A program made the position numbers and the translations under genes. From Vibrio algicola (GTDB lineage Bacteria; Pseudomonadota; Gammaproteobacteria; Enterobacterales; Vibrionaceae), in the NCBI RefSeq assembly GCF_009601765.2, contig NZ_CP045699.1:1178001-1242000 (forward strand): DNA of 64,000 nucleotides. Reading direction: 5' to 3'. Position 1 is the stretch's first letter, and every line of letters begins with the position of its first letter. Under the pieces are notes generated by a model that was not told the origin of the DNA, did not search any database, and was given only the letters and a program-made list of their open reading frames with translations. This document shows, one piece after another, positions 53,245-62,686 of the stretch.

Positions 53245-53445
53245 ATTTTTTAAAGCATTCTTTTAAACATTGCTAGTTAAAACAACTCTATAAATAAAAT
53301 AGGTAAACATAAAACTGCGTTAACGGGGAAGATATTAACCATGCCTTAATCGGGTTGCAAGCAGAAATTTATCACTTTGCGCGTGTTTGTCGCCTTTATG
53401 TGCTGTTTGCTGTTTTTTTGCTCTTTTAATGATATTTATGGCATT

Positions 53446-53479
53446 AAAAAATGAAAAGAGGTCCGCTTAAACTGACCTC
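53446..53479 (-). terminator. Terminator of the mob/moe gene cluster
   Basis: On the minus strand GAGGTC and GACCTC close a 10-base loop, followed by TTTTCATTTTTT. It lies just past the end of the mobB-moeA gene. Confidence 0.75.
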
Positions 53480-53508
53480 AATTCATGTTGTAACTTATTA
53501 TTTGGAGC

Positions 53509-55308
53509 TTATAAACGGCCATCGAGTGGAATGATTTTCACCATCTCACCGTTTTTTACCATTTCTACTTGAGGCGGCACTTCGATAAGGCAATTAGCTT
53601 CACTCATCGAGCGTAAAATCCCCGAGCCTTGCATGCCAGTGGTGCGCACTTGCAGTTGACCAAATTGATTTAAAGCATAAATACCACGAGTAAACTCAGT
53701 ACGGCCTAAGCGCGAACGTACCACTTCGGTTGCTTCAGCTTGGATCTTCGGTGCTTGCCAGTTGGTTTCACCTTGCATAAAGCGTAGCGCTGGCTCAACA
53801 AACATTAAAAATGACACCATTACCGCCACAGGATTACCTGGTAAACCAAAGAATGGAGTGTCATTGATGTGGCCAAAAGCAAGTGGGCGACCAGGGCGCA
53901 TGTTGATACGCCAAAAGTTAATCTGACCTATACGCTCTAAGACGGTTTTAATAAAGTCCGCATCGCCAACAGAAACGCCACCTGATGAAATAATCGCATC
54001 CGCCTCTGTACTGGCTTTTAACAGTGTCGCTTCTAATGCACTTTCGCAATCTTCAATAATGCCAAGATCAATCACGCTACAACCTAAACGTTGCAACTGC
54101 GCCATCACGGTATAGCGATTGGAATCGTAGATACAATTTTTGTTTAACTCGCTACCCGGCGCTTGTACTTCATCACCAGTCGAGAAAACCGCCACTTTCA
54201 ATTGAGAGAAAAGCGGATATTGACTTAACCCAAGTGAAGCCAGCATGCCAAGTTCTGGTGATTGAATTCGTGTGCCTTTATTAAATACAATGCTATTTTG
54301 AGCGAGATCCTCACCGGCATTACGCACGTTTTGTCCTGCTTTAAACTCATTGTTCGACACAGAAAAAGTTACGCGGTCACCAGCTTCGTTGCTTTGACTT
54401 TGTTCGCGCATGATAACCGTATCCGCGCCTGAAGGCAGAGGAGCACCAGTCATGATCTTCGCCGCTTGTCCTGCCTCAATAACACCATCAAAACTGCTGC
54501 CCGCCATGATCTGTGCCACCACGTCATAATGGTCTAATGACGCTGCAATATCTTGACTGCGAACCGCGTATCCATCCATCGCCGAGTTTTGGTAGGCTGG
54601 GACATTAATTGGTGAATGGACGTCTTCCGCGAGGATACGCAAGCGAGCATCGAGCAACGAAGCTGATTCAACCGTCGCTGGCGTTTTTAATGTAGTTAGG
54701 ATTTTCTCTAAGCCTTGTTCAACCGACAAAAAGGCTGGCGATAAACTATCGCAACTTGCGGCATCGGTTTTTTGTGTTGTTGATGAGGCTAATGGGCGGC
54801 ACTGAGTGAAGTTGACAATCATGTCACCAATTGCATCCAAATCATTAATGTCCACATGGGGCAGGTGAGTATTCAGTTCTGAGCTATTGGAAGCAACCGC
54901 AATAATATTGTCATCATGGGGATGCAGCCAAGGTTTACCCACTTCATCACGATGTAATTCTATTTTTGGAAACGACAGATTTTTACAGCCTTCAACCAAA
55001 ATGAAATCAAGTTTACTGCAATCAAAGTGCGATAATAAATCAAAGAAATGCGCTTCTTGATCCGGTGTTTCTGTCATTAAAACATGACGATTGCGTGATG
55101 CGATCAGCATTTGGTTGGCACCGGCTTTGCGTAAGCGATAACTGTCTTTACCGGGTTTATCGACATCAAAATCATGGTGTGCATGTTTAAATACGCCAAT
55201 GCGCAGACCTTTTTCGGTCAACCTTGGTAGCAGTGCTTCAAGTAAGGTGGTTTTACCGGTTCCGCTGTAAGCTGCAAAACCAAGAATTGGAATAGGGTAT
55301 GTGTTCAT
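53509..55308 (-). CDS. MobB-MoeA fusion for molybdenum cofactor synthesis
   Basis: 599 residues. Residues 1-170 are MobB (P-loop GFAAYSGTGKTTLLEALL, then VFKHAHHDFDVDKPGKDSYRLRKAGA), the GTP-binding adaptor for guanine dinucleotide attachment. Residues ~190-599 are MoeA (NVPAYQNSAMDGYAV, IMTGAPLPSGADTVI, STGDEV, ISSGGVSVGDADF, GLPGNPVAVMVSFLMFVEP), which inserts molybdate into molybdopterin. Both halves look complete. The fusion joins the metal-insertion and nucleotide-transfer steps in one chain. The mobA start codon region lies 16 bases upstream, and the whole cluster supplies the formate dehydrogenase encoded at the right edge. Confidence 0.95.
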   Translation of the reverse strand: MNTYPIPILGFAAYSGTGKTTLLEALLPRLTEKGLRIGVFKHAHHDFDVDKPGKDSYRLRKAGANQMLIASRNRHVLMTETPDQEAHFFDLLSHFDCSKLDFILVEGCKNLSFPKIELHRDEVGKPWLHPHDDNIIAVASNSSELNTHLPHVDINDLDAIGDMIVNFTQCRPLASSTTQKTDAASCDSLSPAFLSVEQGLEKILTTLKTPATVESASLLDARLRILAEDVHSPINVPAYQNSAMDGYAVRSQDIAASLDHYDVVAQIMAGSSFDGVIEAGQAAKIMTGAPLPSGADTVIMREQSQSNEAGDRVTFSVSNNEFKAGQNVRNAGEDLAQNSIVFNKGTRIQSPELGMLASLGLSQYPLFSQLKVAVFSTGDEVQAPGSELNKNCIYDSNRYTVMAQLQRLGCSVIDLGIIEDCESALEATLLKASTEADAIISSGGVSVGDADFIKTVLERIGQINFWRINMRPGRPLAFGHINDTPFFGLPGNPVAVMVSFLMFVEPALRFMQGETNWQAPKIQAEATEVVRSRLGRTEFTRGIYALNQFGQLQVRTTGMQGSGILRSMSEANCLIEVPPQVEMVKNGEMVKIIPLDGRL

Positions 55309-55324
55309 AATTTACCTTTGGCAG

Positions 55325-55924
55325 TTATTCTTTGAGATGCTGAGCAAAATCAGCAAGTTGCTCTGGTGTATTAAGGTTAATAAAAGTTTGCTTGAGATCG
55401 GAAAAATCGACACGATAGGTATGACACTGGTCATAAAAGGCAATGATCTTTCTTTCATCACGCGCTAAAAAGTCATGCAATTTATCGGCTACTCGGCGGT
55501 GATATAAAGTAAAAACCGGCTGATAGAAATCGCCATCGTGCGCAACAAGAATATCGGCATCAGCTTGCCATGCTTGGCAAAAAATTTGTGCTAAATTACT
55601 CGGTATATTGGGGCTATCACAAGGCACAAAACCAACCCAGTCATGTTGTTTTGTGTCGGTATGAGTGAGCGCAGCATGAATGCCACCTAACGGTCCAGGG
55701 AATTGGGTAAAGGTATCGCTGATCACAGGGGCATACTGTTGATATTGCTTATGACTGCGATTGGCATTAATGGTGATCGAATCGGTTTGAGGCTGTAGCG
55801 CTGCTAGCACATATTCAATTAATGGCTTGTCATTTAACTTAACCAAACCTTTATCTACCCCTCCCATACGAGAGCCTTGTCCTCCGGCGAGAATAACCCA
55901 ATCAATTTTGTCTGGTGTTAGCAT
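55325..55924 (-). CDS. mobA: Molybdenum cofactor guanylyltransferase MobA
   Basis: 199 residues, the usual length. The nucleotide-binding motif [29 protein letters not shown] is intact, followed by [10 protein letters not shown] and [10 protein letters not shown]. It attaches GMP to molybdopterin, giving the bis-MGD cofactor used by formate dehydrogenase. It lies between tupC and mobB-moeA with short gaps. Confidence 0.95.
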   Translation of the reverse strand: MLTPDKIDWVILAGGQGSRMGGVDKGLVKLNDKPLIEYVLAALQPQTDSITINANRSHKQYQQYAPVISDTFTQFPGPLGGIHAALTHTDTKQHDWVGFVPCDSPNIPSNLAQIFCQAWQADADILVAHDGDFYQPVFTLYHRRVADKLHDFLARDERKIIAFYDQCHTYRVDFSDLKQTFINLNTPEQLADFAQHLKE

Positions 55925-55933
55925 ATATGCTCT

Positions 55934-56641
55934 CTATAAATATTCAGTTTGCGTAAAGGTTTGTTGTGGTTGTGGCACTTTGATCAGTTGTAATAAAGGG
56001 GATTCTACTAAGGTATGATTTTTTATCCACCATTGCTTAGTACACAGCTCAGTTAATTCATTTTGTTGATGACTGGTGATCACCAAACTGACCCCATTGG
56101 CTAACAGTTCTTTTGCCAGTACCGTTAAGCGGGTAATGGATTCAATGTCTAAGCTTGAACTTGGTTCATCCATTAATAATATAGTGGGCTTTGTCACCCA
56201 AGCTCGCGCCATCGCAATGCGTTGTTTTTCTCCGCCAGAAAGGACCGAAACATGTTCTTTGGCTAACGTTTCTAACCCCACTTTGCGTAAAGCCGATATA
56301 ACTTGAGCGCGTTTTTCTTGGCGTGAAAGGGAAGAAAAACGAATCGCATACAACACATTATTGTAAACGGTATCATCAAATAAATAGGGCGTTTGATGTA
56401 AGTAAACAATCCTATGCTTATTCGGCGAGAACCAACGAGATAAGCGTGACTGATGCAGGTTTAATTGACCAGAGGTGGGTTGCAACAGCCCTGATAATAC
56501 TTTTAATAATGTGGTTTTTCCCACGCCATTATCGCCGCGTAAATAGACGGCTTCATTGGGCATCAATTGCAACTTAGGGATATGAAAAAGCATCTTATCC
56601 TTAAATTGCATGGTTAAATTATTGGCATGTAAAGGGATCAT
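55934..56641 (-). CDS. tupC: Tungstate ABC transporter ATPase TupC-like
   Basis: 235 residues from ATG 56641; a TTG at 56662 would add seven. Walker A RGDNGVGKTTLLK, signature LSGGEKQRIAMAR, Walker B ILLMDEPSSSLD, switch histidine ITSHQQNE. It lacks the C-terminal molybdate-sensing domain of ModC, fitting TupC. It powers tungstate uptake by TupB and TupA. A ~100-base gap separates it from tupB. Confidence 0.88.
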   Translation of the reverse strand: MIPLHANNLTMQFKDKMLFHIPKLQLMPNEAVYLRGDNGVGKTTLLKVLSGLLQPTSGQLNLHQSRLSRWFSPNKHRIVYLHQTPYLFDDTVYNNVLYAIRFSSLSRQEKRAQVISALRKVGLETLAKEHVSVLSGGEKQRIAMARAWVTKPTILLMDEPSSSLDIESITRLTVLAKELLANGVSLVITSHQQNELTELCTKQWWIKNHTLVESPLLQLIKVPQPQQTFTQTEYL

Positions 56642-56766
56642 AGTTGCGTATACCACCAGCAAGTAAAAAAAAATACCATCTTGTTGTTTACTTTAATTAT
56701 TTTTTTATTGTATTAGGTTGCTTGAGTGTCCACTTCTTGTAAATCAGCAATGACAATTTGCACGCA

Positions 56767-57465
56767 TTAAGTGCGTAAGTAACCTTGTCCTTTGGCAGAA
56801 GTGAGTGAAAAATTGAGTATCAAGGCTAATAATAATAGAACCATTCCTAAAGCAACACCTTGAGCAAACGCGCCTTTCTGACTTTCTAATGCGATTGCGG
56901 TCGGAATGTTTCGGGTGGAATTTAAAATATTACCTCCCACCATCATAGAGCAGCCCACTTCAGTAATAATGCGTGAAAACCCTGCCACAACCGCGGCAAA
57001 AAGCGGAAAGCGAGTTTCCCATAGTAAGGTCATTAAAATTCGAAAACGATTGACGCCTAATGTGTAAGAAGTTTCGATAGAACGACGGTCACTATTTTGA
57101 AACGCGCCGTACATCATCGAGACTAAAATAGGAAAACAAATCAGCATCTGACCTAAGATCATCGCTTTTTGGGTAAACAACATTTGCCAATCCCCCAAAG
57201 GACCGGCGCGTGACAGAATCATATAAAGCAACAGACCAATTACTACAGTAGGGACAGCTTGTAGTGTATGGATAAAAGAGAGCAACATCCAGCGGCCCGG
57301 AAACTCGGTGTACGCGAGTATAAAAGCAAACAGAATCGACGGGATGATAACCATTAGAATGGCAGAAAAAGACACCATAAATGACACTCTGACGACCTTC
57401 CATAAGTTAGGGTCAAAGTTCATTAATAGGTGTACCGCATCCACTGTGGTTTGCCAGAGTTGCAT
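56767..57465 (-). CDS. tupB: Tungstate ABC transporter permease TupB-like
   Basis: 232 residues with five or six membrane helices. The permease loop reads IETSYTLGVNRFRILMTLLWETRFPLFAAVVAGFSRIITEVGCSMMVGGNI, characteristic of the tungstate (TupB) branch. It forms the inner-membrane channel. It follows tupA by about 50 bases. Confidence 0.92.
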   Translation of the reverse strand: MQLWQTTVDAVHLLMNFDPNLWKVVRVSFMVSFSAILMVIIPSILFAFILAYTEFPGRWMLLSFIHTLQAVPTVVIGLLLYMILSRAGPLGDWQMLFTQKAMILGQMLICFPILVSMMYGAFQNSDRRSIETSYTLGVNRFRILMTLLWETRFPLFAAVVAGFSRIITEVGCSMMVGGNILNSTRNIPTAIALESQKGAFAQGVALGMVLLLLALILNFSLTSAKGQGYLRT

Positions 57466-57518
57466 TCTTATCTCTCTATTTAAGCAATTATTCGTTTATA
57501 CCCAAAGTAATACGCGCA

Positions 57519-58337
57519 TTATTTACCGTCGTAGCTTGCAGTAAACAATTGCTTACCTTGCATTTGATAAGCATTAATGAGTTGCTGTCCATGTTTTGAG
57601 ATCAACCAGTTACTAAAGTCACGCGCACCTTTAGTGTTCAATTGAGTATAACGCTCAGGATTAACTAAGATAACTTGGTATGGATTAAACAGCACCTTGT
57701 CACCTTCTACTAGAATTTCAAGATCCAGCTTGGTTTTATAAGCGATCCAAGTGCCGCGGTCGGTTAGGGTATAAGCTTGCAGCTCAGAAGCCATATTCAA
57801 GGTTGGGCCCATGCCTTGGCCAACGGATTTGAATTCAGAAAAGCTAGTCGGGTTAATACCCAGTTGTTTCCAAATCCCTTTTTCTTTTTTATCCGTACCC
57901 GAATCATCGCCACGAGAAACAAATTTAGCGTTATCTGTCGCAATGGTTTTAAATGCGTCTTGCGCAGATTTATTGCCTTTGATTTTGGCCGGGTCCGATT
58001 TTGGCCCCACAATCACAAAGTCGTTATACATTAAGTGATGAGGCTCAACCCCAAATCCTTTATCAATAAATGCCGCTTCTGCGCCAGGGGCATGAGTCAT
58101 GACTAAGTCCACATCGCCATTTTCACCCATTTTTAGGGCTTTACCGGTACCAACAGCAATCACATCCACGGTGTAACCGGTTTCTGATTTGAATTTTGGT
58201 AATAAATACCCCAGTAAACCCGAGTTTTCAGTACTGGTGGTGGTGGCTAAACGAATTGTTTTTGAATCTTGAGCTTGAGCGGTTGAAGTAAAAGCAGCAA
58301 GGCAAAGTAGGGCCGTTGCCCAAAAACGCATTTTCAT
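57519..58337 (-). CDS. tupA: Tungstate-binding periplasmic protein TupA-like
   Basis: 272 residues from the ATG at 58337, chosen because a GGA lies at ribosome-site distance and a clean signal peptide follows (MRFWATALLCLAAFTSTAQA); the frame is open to 58406 with two further ATGs. The TupA ligand motif IRLATTTSTENSGLLGYLLP comes right after the signal, with SRGDDSGTDKKE later; both distinguish tungstate from molybdate binders. It gives the transporter high-affinity, tungstate-selective capture. Confidence 0.92.
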   Translation of the reverse strand: MKMRFWATALLCLAAFTSTAQAQDSKTIRLATTTSTENSGLLGYLLPKFKSETGYTVDVIAVGTGKALKMGENGDVDLVMTHAPGAEAAFIDKGFGVEPHHLMYNDFVIVGPKSDPAKIKGNKSAQDAFKTIATDNAKFVSRGDDSGTDKKEKGIWKQLGINPTSFSEFKSVGQGMGPTLNMASELQAYTLTDRGTWIAYKTKLDLEILVEGDKVLFNPYQVILVNPERYTQLNTKGARDFSNWLISKHGQQLINAYQMQGKQLFTASYDGK

Positions 58338-58441
58338 AAAAAATTCCATCTTTAGTGATAAGAAAAATGACTTCATAGAGTCGGTTATAGTTGAATCAAT
58401 GTACAAAAAACACTTTATTGAACACCAATTCCATATTGAAT

Positions 58442-59269
58442 TTATTTTTGACCTTTAACATCAAAGTCAATTTTTTCAACTCCGGAAAAGACTTGAAAAC
58501 GCAGTCCTTTAGCGCGAGCTATGGTGGTGATACCAAATTGTTTGGCCAAATCGAGTCCCATTTGCGTCACGCCAGAGCGCGATAGTAAGGTTGGAATGCC
58601 CATTTGAGCCACTTTGATCACCATTTCAGAGGTTAATCGGCCAGTGGTATAAAATACCAGTTCTTGTCCCGATTGTTGTTTAAGCCACAGTTCGCCGGCT
58701 AGTGTATCAACCGCATTATGACGACCAACATCTTCAACAAATGATAGGATTTCATCGCCGCGACATACCGCGCAACCATGTACCGCTCCGGCCTTTTTGT
58801 AGGTATCATTAAAATGGGTTAACGCTTCAAGGGTGCGATAAATATCGGATTGTTTTAATGCCACCTGCGGCACTTGGTAGCTTTCGAGTTCTGCCATGAC
58901 ATTGCCATACATGGTGCCTTGACCACACCCTGAAGTAACGGTTTTTTTCTCTAATGCTTTATCAAGGTGATCGATATTCTCATTAGTCACTACCGCCGCG
59001 CTATTGGTTTCCCAATCAATAATGATCGATTCTAATGATTTAGGATCATGCAAAAATCCTTGGTTTTTTAAATAACCCAGCACTAACGCATCAGGCCTTG
59101 AGCCTAACGTCATTAAGGTCACGATTTCTTTCCAATTTAACAATACGGTTAATGGTCTTTCGCAAGCCACTTGTTTGATAAGCTTTTCGCCGTATTCATC
59201 AAACACTTCGACTTGTTGGGTTTGCACCGGTACCACACCGGTTTTAATTATGCTTGGAAAGTCAGACAC
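58442..59269 (-). CDS. fdhD: Formate dehydrogenase sulfurtransferase FdhD
   Basis: 275 residues. The family core HGCAVCRGDEILSFVEDVGRHNAVDTLAG and TTGRLTSEMVIK is intact. The persulfide loop reads TSGCGQGTM: one cysteine, where E. coli FdhD has a CxxC pair. FdhD carries sulfur from IscS to the molybdenum or tungsten cofactor and is needed for active formate dehydrogenase. It is divergent from the DUF3305 gene and next to the tungstate transporter genes. Confidence 0.93.
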   Translation of the reverse strand: MSDFPSIIKTGVVPVQTQQVEVFDEYGEKLIKQVACERPLTVLLNWKEIVTLMTLGSRPDALVLGYLKNQGFLHDPKSLESIIIDWETNSAAVVTNENIDHLDKALEKKTVTSGCGQGTMYGNVMAELESYQVPQVALKQSDIYRTLEALTHFNDTYKKAGAVHGCAVCRGDEILSFVEDVGRHNAVDTLAGELWLKQQSGQELVFYTTGRLTSEMVIKVAQMGIPTLLSRSGVTQMGLDLAKQFGITTIARAKGLRFQVFSGVEKIDFDVKGQK

Positions 59270-59393
59270 GGTAATTCCCTATGATAAAGCGAGAAATTAA
59301 GCCTACAATTGATGTTCAGGCAGACGATAAAAAATAATAATAAGCGATTAAACACAGTAAACATCTATCACTAAATGATAGTATTTCCTTATT

Positions 59394-59921
59394 ATGAGTG
59401 TGTTTGATGATTTAAATCAATTTATTACTCGCAAGCCTAAAACAAAATCTGGTCGATTAGTATTAAGGATAGATATTATGATTGAAAAATCACCAAAATG
59501 TTGGCCGCTAAACTGCTTACTTGAAAAACACATTAAACAAATTGGTCGCTGGGAGACTGAATCTTGGCAGTGGGAAGGGGTCGATCTATCGCCACAAGCT
59601 TCGCAACCGCATACTTATTTTCAATTACTTGAATTATTTAAAGACGAGCGCAGCGATTACCGCTTCAATTTGAGCTCGAACAATCCTAAATTATTTCTGG
59701 CGCTGGAATTTTTAGATACTAATTCAGCGCCTAAAATCTCACACCTGACCGCCTCTCAAGCCACCATTGCGTGTTATATGGATACCGATTATTTAGTGCT
59801 GTCAATTGATATGCCATTACCTATTCAAGCGTGGATGGAAGCGTTTATTGGCCGTCATGGTGAATTAATCGAAGTGAGGAAGAAGAAACGTCAGGGCGCA
59901 GGGCGTTCTAATGGAAACTAA
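59394..59921 (+). CDS. DUF3305 domain protein of the formate dehydrogenase cluster
   Basis: 175 residues, one DUF3305 domain (MIEKSPKCWPLNCLLEKHIKQIGRWETESWQWEGV; later IACYMDTDYLVLSIDMPLPIQAWMEAFIGRHGELIEV). The frame starts at ATG 59394, although an internal ATG at 59478 begins directly before the conserved part. The family co-occurs with DUF3306 and formate dehydrogenase genes in proteobacteria, which is the only clue to its role. Its end overlaps the next gene by 11 bases. Confidence 0.85.
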   Translation: MSVFDDLNQFITRKPKTKSGRLVLRIDIMIEKSPKCWPLNCLLEKHIKQIGRWETESWQWEGVDLSPQASQPHTYFQLLELFKDERSDYRFNLSSNNPKLFLALEFLDTNSAPKISHLTASQATIACYMDTDYLVLSIDMPLPIQAWMEAFIGRHGELIEVRKKKRQGAGRSNGN

Positions 59922-60756
59922 TCGTTTTCAGCGTTGGCTGACTAAAAAAAATCAACATAACAATCATTCATCCGGCGATCATTCTGCTGGCGATCAAAGC
60001 GGTGACGATAGCTTATCCAATATTGAAAATTCAGCGATTTCAAATATTGCCCCGACATCGACGCTGACTTCTGCCCCTGTAGCTAATGGTGTTCCAAAAG
60101 AGAGTGGGTTCCCAAAAGAAAGTGGCTCCCTAGAAGCTAATAGTGCCACTGAAACTAACGCAGCCTCAGAAAATGTTCAGACCATAAACCCAGAGCGTGC
60201 CGGCCTTAAACCTGCCAATACACTTATAGTGGATGAAGCTGGCCACAATTCATCAGATTTAGCGGGATCTGACTCATCTTGTCATTCATCACTATCGAAA
60301 CCATCGATTGCCACTGTAGCCCATGTTTTTGAACAAGGCTTTTCAAAGGGGGATAAGAAAAAACAATTACGCGATTTGTTTTTAGGTGGTGAGTTTTCCG
60401 ATATCGATCCACTCGACAGCTACAACATGGATTATTCAGCGGTGAAATCAATTTCTCAGGATGTAGCATCAACATTGCGAAGCTGGCATAAACGTATTGA
60501 TGATGTGTTAGAACCTGATGAAGAAAGGGCAATGGAACACCCACATCAAGCTGAGGATCTAGAGGCAATAATCGACGAAGATTTGCTTCAATACCAAGCT
60601 AAACAAGATGCGGTGATCATTACGCCAGATAAGTCTGTTGAAGATAATATTGATTCAAAGACCAAAGGGTTAGAAGACAAGGTCGAAACAAATAATAATC
60701 TTGCCAACACTGAATTTATTGATAAAAAAGTAATAAATAAACCTAAGCCGTACTAA
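59911..60756 (+). CDS. DUF3306 domain protein of the formate dehydrogenase cluster
   Basis: 281 residues. It opens with RFQRWLTKKNQ, then ~110 residues of low-complexity serine-, asparagine- and glutamate-rich sequence, including a PKESG duplication. The DUF3306 core follows (FEQGFSKGDKKKQLRDLFLGGEFSDIDPLDSYNMDYSAV), and the tail is acidic. It overlaps DUF3305 by 11 bases, so translation is probably coupled. The role is unknown apart from its association with formate dehydrogenase. Confidence 0.85.
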   Translation: METNRFQRWLTKKNQHNNHSSGDHSAGDQSGDDSLSNIENSAISNIAPTSTLTSAPVANGVPKESGFPKESGSLEANSATETNAASENVQTINPERAGLKPANTLIVDEAGHNSSDLAGSDSSCHSSLSKPSIATVAHVFEQGFSKGDKKKQLRDLFLGGEFSDIDPLDSYNMDYSAVKSISQDVASTLRSWHKRIDDVLEPDEERAMEHPHQAEDLEAIIDEDLLQYQAKQDAVIITPDKSVEDNIDSKTKGLEDKVETNNNLANTEFIDKKVINKPKPY

Positions 60757-60809
60757 GCGACTAAACTCAAACTAAACAGCGCAAAAACACCAAAAACACA
60801 TGGCTAAAT

Positions 60810-60828
60810 AAGAATGATAATTATCCTT
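60810..60828. promoter_or_regulatory. Weak Fur-box-like site before the ferredoxin gene
   Basis: Thirteen of 19 positions match the Fur consensus, with an unbroken AATGATAAT. An iron-sulfur-rich operon follows ~165 bases later. A chance match in AT-rich DNA cannot be excluded. Confidence 0.25.
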
Positions 60829-60992
60829 GCAATGTGTTGTGTTTAATTATCTCAAAATACACTTTTTTATTACAAATAGATGATTATCCATGAGAAAATA
60901 ATGGATAATTTAATAACATCATTTTTACTTAAATTGAACTTAAGAAAGTTGTGTTGTGGTTTAAGCAAACATATCGAATAAGAAGAAAAGCA

Positions 60993-62684
60993 ATGTTAAC
61001 GTCATTTTTAAAATCGGTAGACAGCATCAATGGACAAGCTCGTTATGCGGCTATTTCGACGACCGTCGAGTTAAATAACCTTATCCCACCAACGGTCAGT
61101 TACGAATCGCGCGGTGATTTATTGATTATTGGTGATATAGTCACCGTCGAATCGGTATTTTCACACTTCTCAAGTATGAATAGCGTGACCGTATTAAGCA
61201 TGAATCAAAGCGATGCTGAACATACCATCCCGACCACTCAACTTTATTTTGCCGATAGCGTTGTTATCAAGGGTTATCTTGGTAGTTTTGAAGTGGCGGC
61301 CATAAAAAATGGCGCCGCCACCAATCTTGCTAGTATTGCGACCGGCGAAAAAACCTTTGATGTGATTTTAGATTTAACCGAAAGCGGTAATATGGCCGAG
61401 CAACTTCCAGTGCCAGGTTATTACCCAGCTGGGCGAGGGTATCCAACACTAGAAGAATCGTTAGACGCCATTCCAGATTTAATTGGCACTTTTGATAAAC
61501 CTAAATTTTTTCGTCTCGATACCGATTTATGTGCCCACAGCTCTCGTGGAGTAATAGGGTGTCAATTGTGTGTGGATGCCTGTCCCGCTGGCGCACTGAC
61601 CAGTCAAGGCACTGCGCAAACTGGCCATAACATCGAAATTAACCCTTATCTTTGCCAAGGTATCGGCACCTGCGCCACATCGTGTCCAACAGAAGCCATC
61701 AGCTACGCTCTACCAAACCCCGTTGAAACCCAAACCTTTATTGAACGCGTGTTAGCGAAATATTTTGATCAAGGTGGCGAAAACCCAATCATTATGTTTT
61801 GCAGCTCTCGCCATGAGAAATACACCGTTATGATGCTCGGCATGCTGCCAGATAACATTATCCCTATCACGCTTGATGAACTACCAAGTGTCGGAATTGA
61901 TACTTGGTTTACCGCCCTCACTCATGGCGCTTGTCAGGTGATATTTGCCGCCAGTAATCACATGCCAGAGACCATTATTCGCGTTTTAAAACACGAAACC
62001 GATATCGCGCAAACTTTGCTAAGTCAGCTTGGTTTAGAAAAAGAACGCATTAACGTGATGTATATTGAAGAACTTCGCATGCAACGTCCGGTGCTTATTT
62101 CAACCCCATTAAAGGTTAAGATTCGCGAGCCATTGGCGGGTAAAAAACGTGACCGTCTATTTGCATCATTAGATTTATTGGCTCAGCACCATTCTCTTGA
62201 CGCTGAACAGGTGACACAAGGGATTTCAAGCGTGCCTGACGGAGCGCCTTTCGGGAGCGTAAATTGTGACACTAAAGACTGCACCTTATGCATGAGCTGT
62301 GTGTCGGTATGCCCAACTCGCGCCTTGCATGCTAAAGGGGACAGCCCTGCATTATTGTTCACCGAAGAAGACTGCGTGCAATGCGGTTTATGTGTTACCG
62401 CATGCCCTGAAAAAGTGCTTTCACTTCAACCTCAATTTAATTGGGACGCGAGCAGTCGTAAAGCGGATGCCACCTTACATCACGAACCTGCCGCGCATTG
62501 TTTAAGTTGTAATAAGCCTTTTGCTCCAGAGTCGATGATAAAAATGTTGCAAGATAAATTACGTGGTCACTCTCAGTTTGCGACAGAAGATAAACTGCGT
62601 CGCGTGGCGATGTGTGAAGACTGCCGAGTGCGTGACATCTTTAACGATCTTTCAATCAACCCTGAAAAACAACTGGATATCTAA
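60993..62684 (+). CDS. 4Fe-4S ferredoxin-type protein of the formate dehydrogenase cluster
   Basis: 563 residues from ATG 60993, which has an AGAAGAAAAG tract upstream; the frame is open to 60951. Four ferredoxin motifs are visible: CQLCVDACPAGA, CQGIGTCATSCPTEA, CTLCMSCVSVCPTRA and CVQCGLCVTACPEK; a further CxxC pair (CLSCNKPF, CEDCRV) may bind zinc or another cluster. The region between the cluster pairs has a HdrA/MvhD-like segment (IIMFCSSRHEK). It likely moves electrons from formate dehydrogenase in the cytoplasm. The next gene starts two bases later. Confidence 0.88.
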   Translation: MLTSFLKSVDSINGQARYAAISTTVELNNLIPPTVSYESRGDLLIIGDIVTVESVFSHFSSMNSVTVLSMNQSDAEHTIPTTQLYFADSVVIKGYLGSFEVAAIKNGAATNLASIATGEKTFDVILDLTESGNMAEQLPVPGYYPAGRGYPTLEESLDAIPDLIGTFDKPKFFRLDTDLCAHSSRGVIGCQLCVDACPAGALTSQGTAQTGHNIEINPYLCQGIGTCATSCPTEAISYALPNPVETQTFIERVLAKYFDQGGENPIIMFCSSRHEKYTVMMLGMLPDNIIPITLDELPSVGIDTWFTALTHGACQVIFAASNHMPETIIRVLKHETDIAQTLLSQLGLEKERINVMYIEELRMQRPVLISTPLKVKIREPLAGKKRDRLFASLDLLAQHHSLDAEQVTQGISSVPDGAPFGSVNCDTKDCTLCMSCVSVCPTRALHAKGDSPALLFTEEDCVQCGLCVTACPEKVLSLQPQFNWDASSRKADATLHHEPAAHCLSCNKPFAPESMIKMLQDKLRGHSQFATEDKLRRVAMCEDCRVRDIFNDLSINPEKQLDI

Positions 62685-62686
62685 TT

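Noticed and set aside
53031..53280. Prophage attachment site at the tRNA-Val genes
   Set aside because: No integrase gene or direct repeat of the tRNA 3' end was seen nearby.
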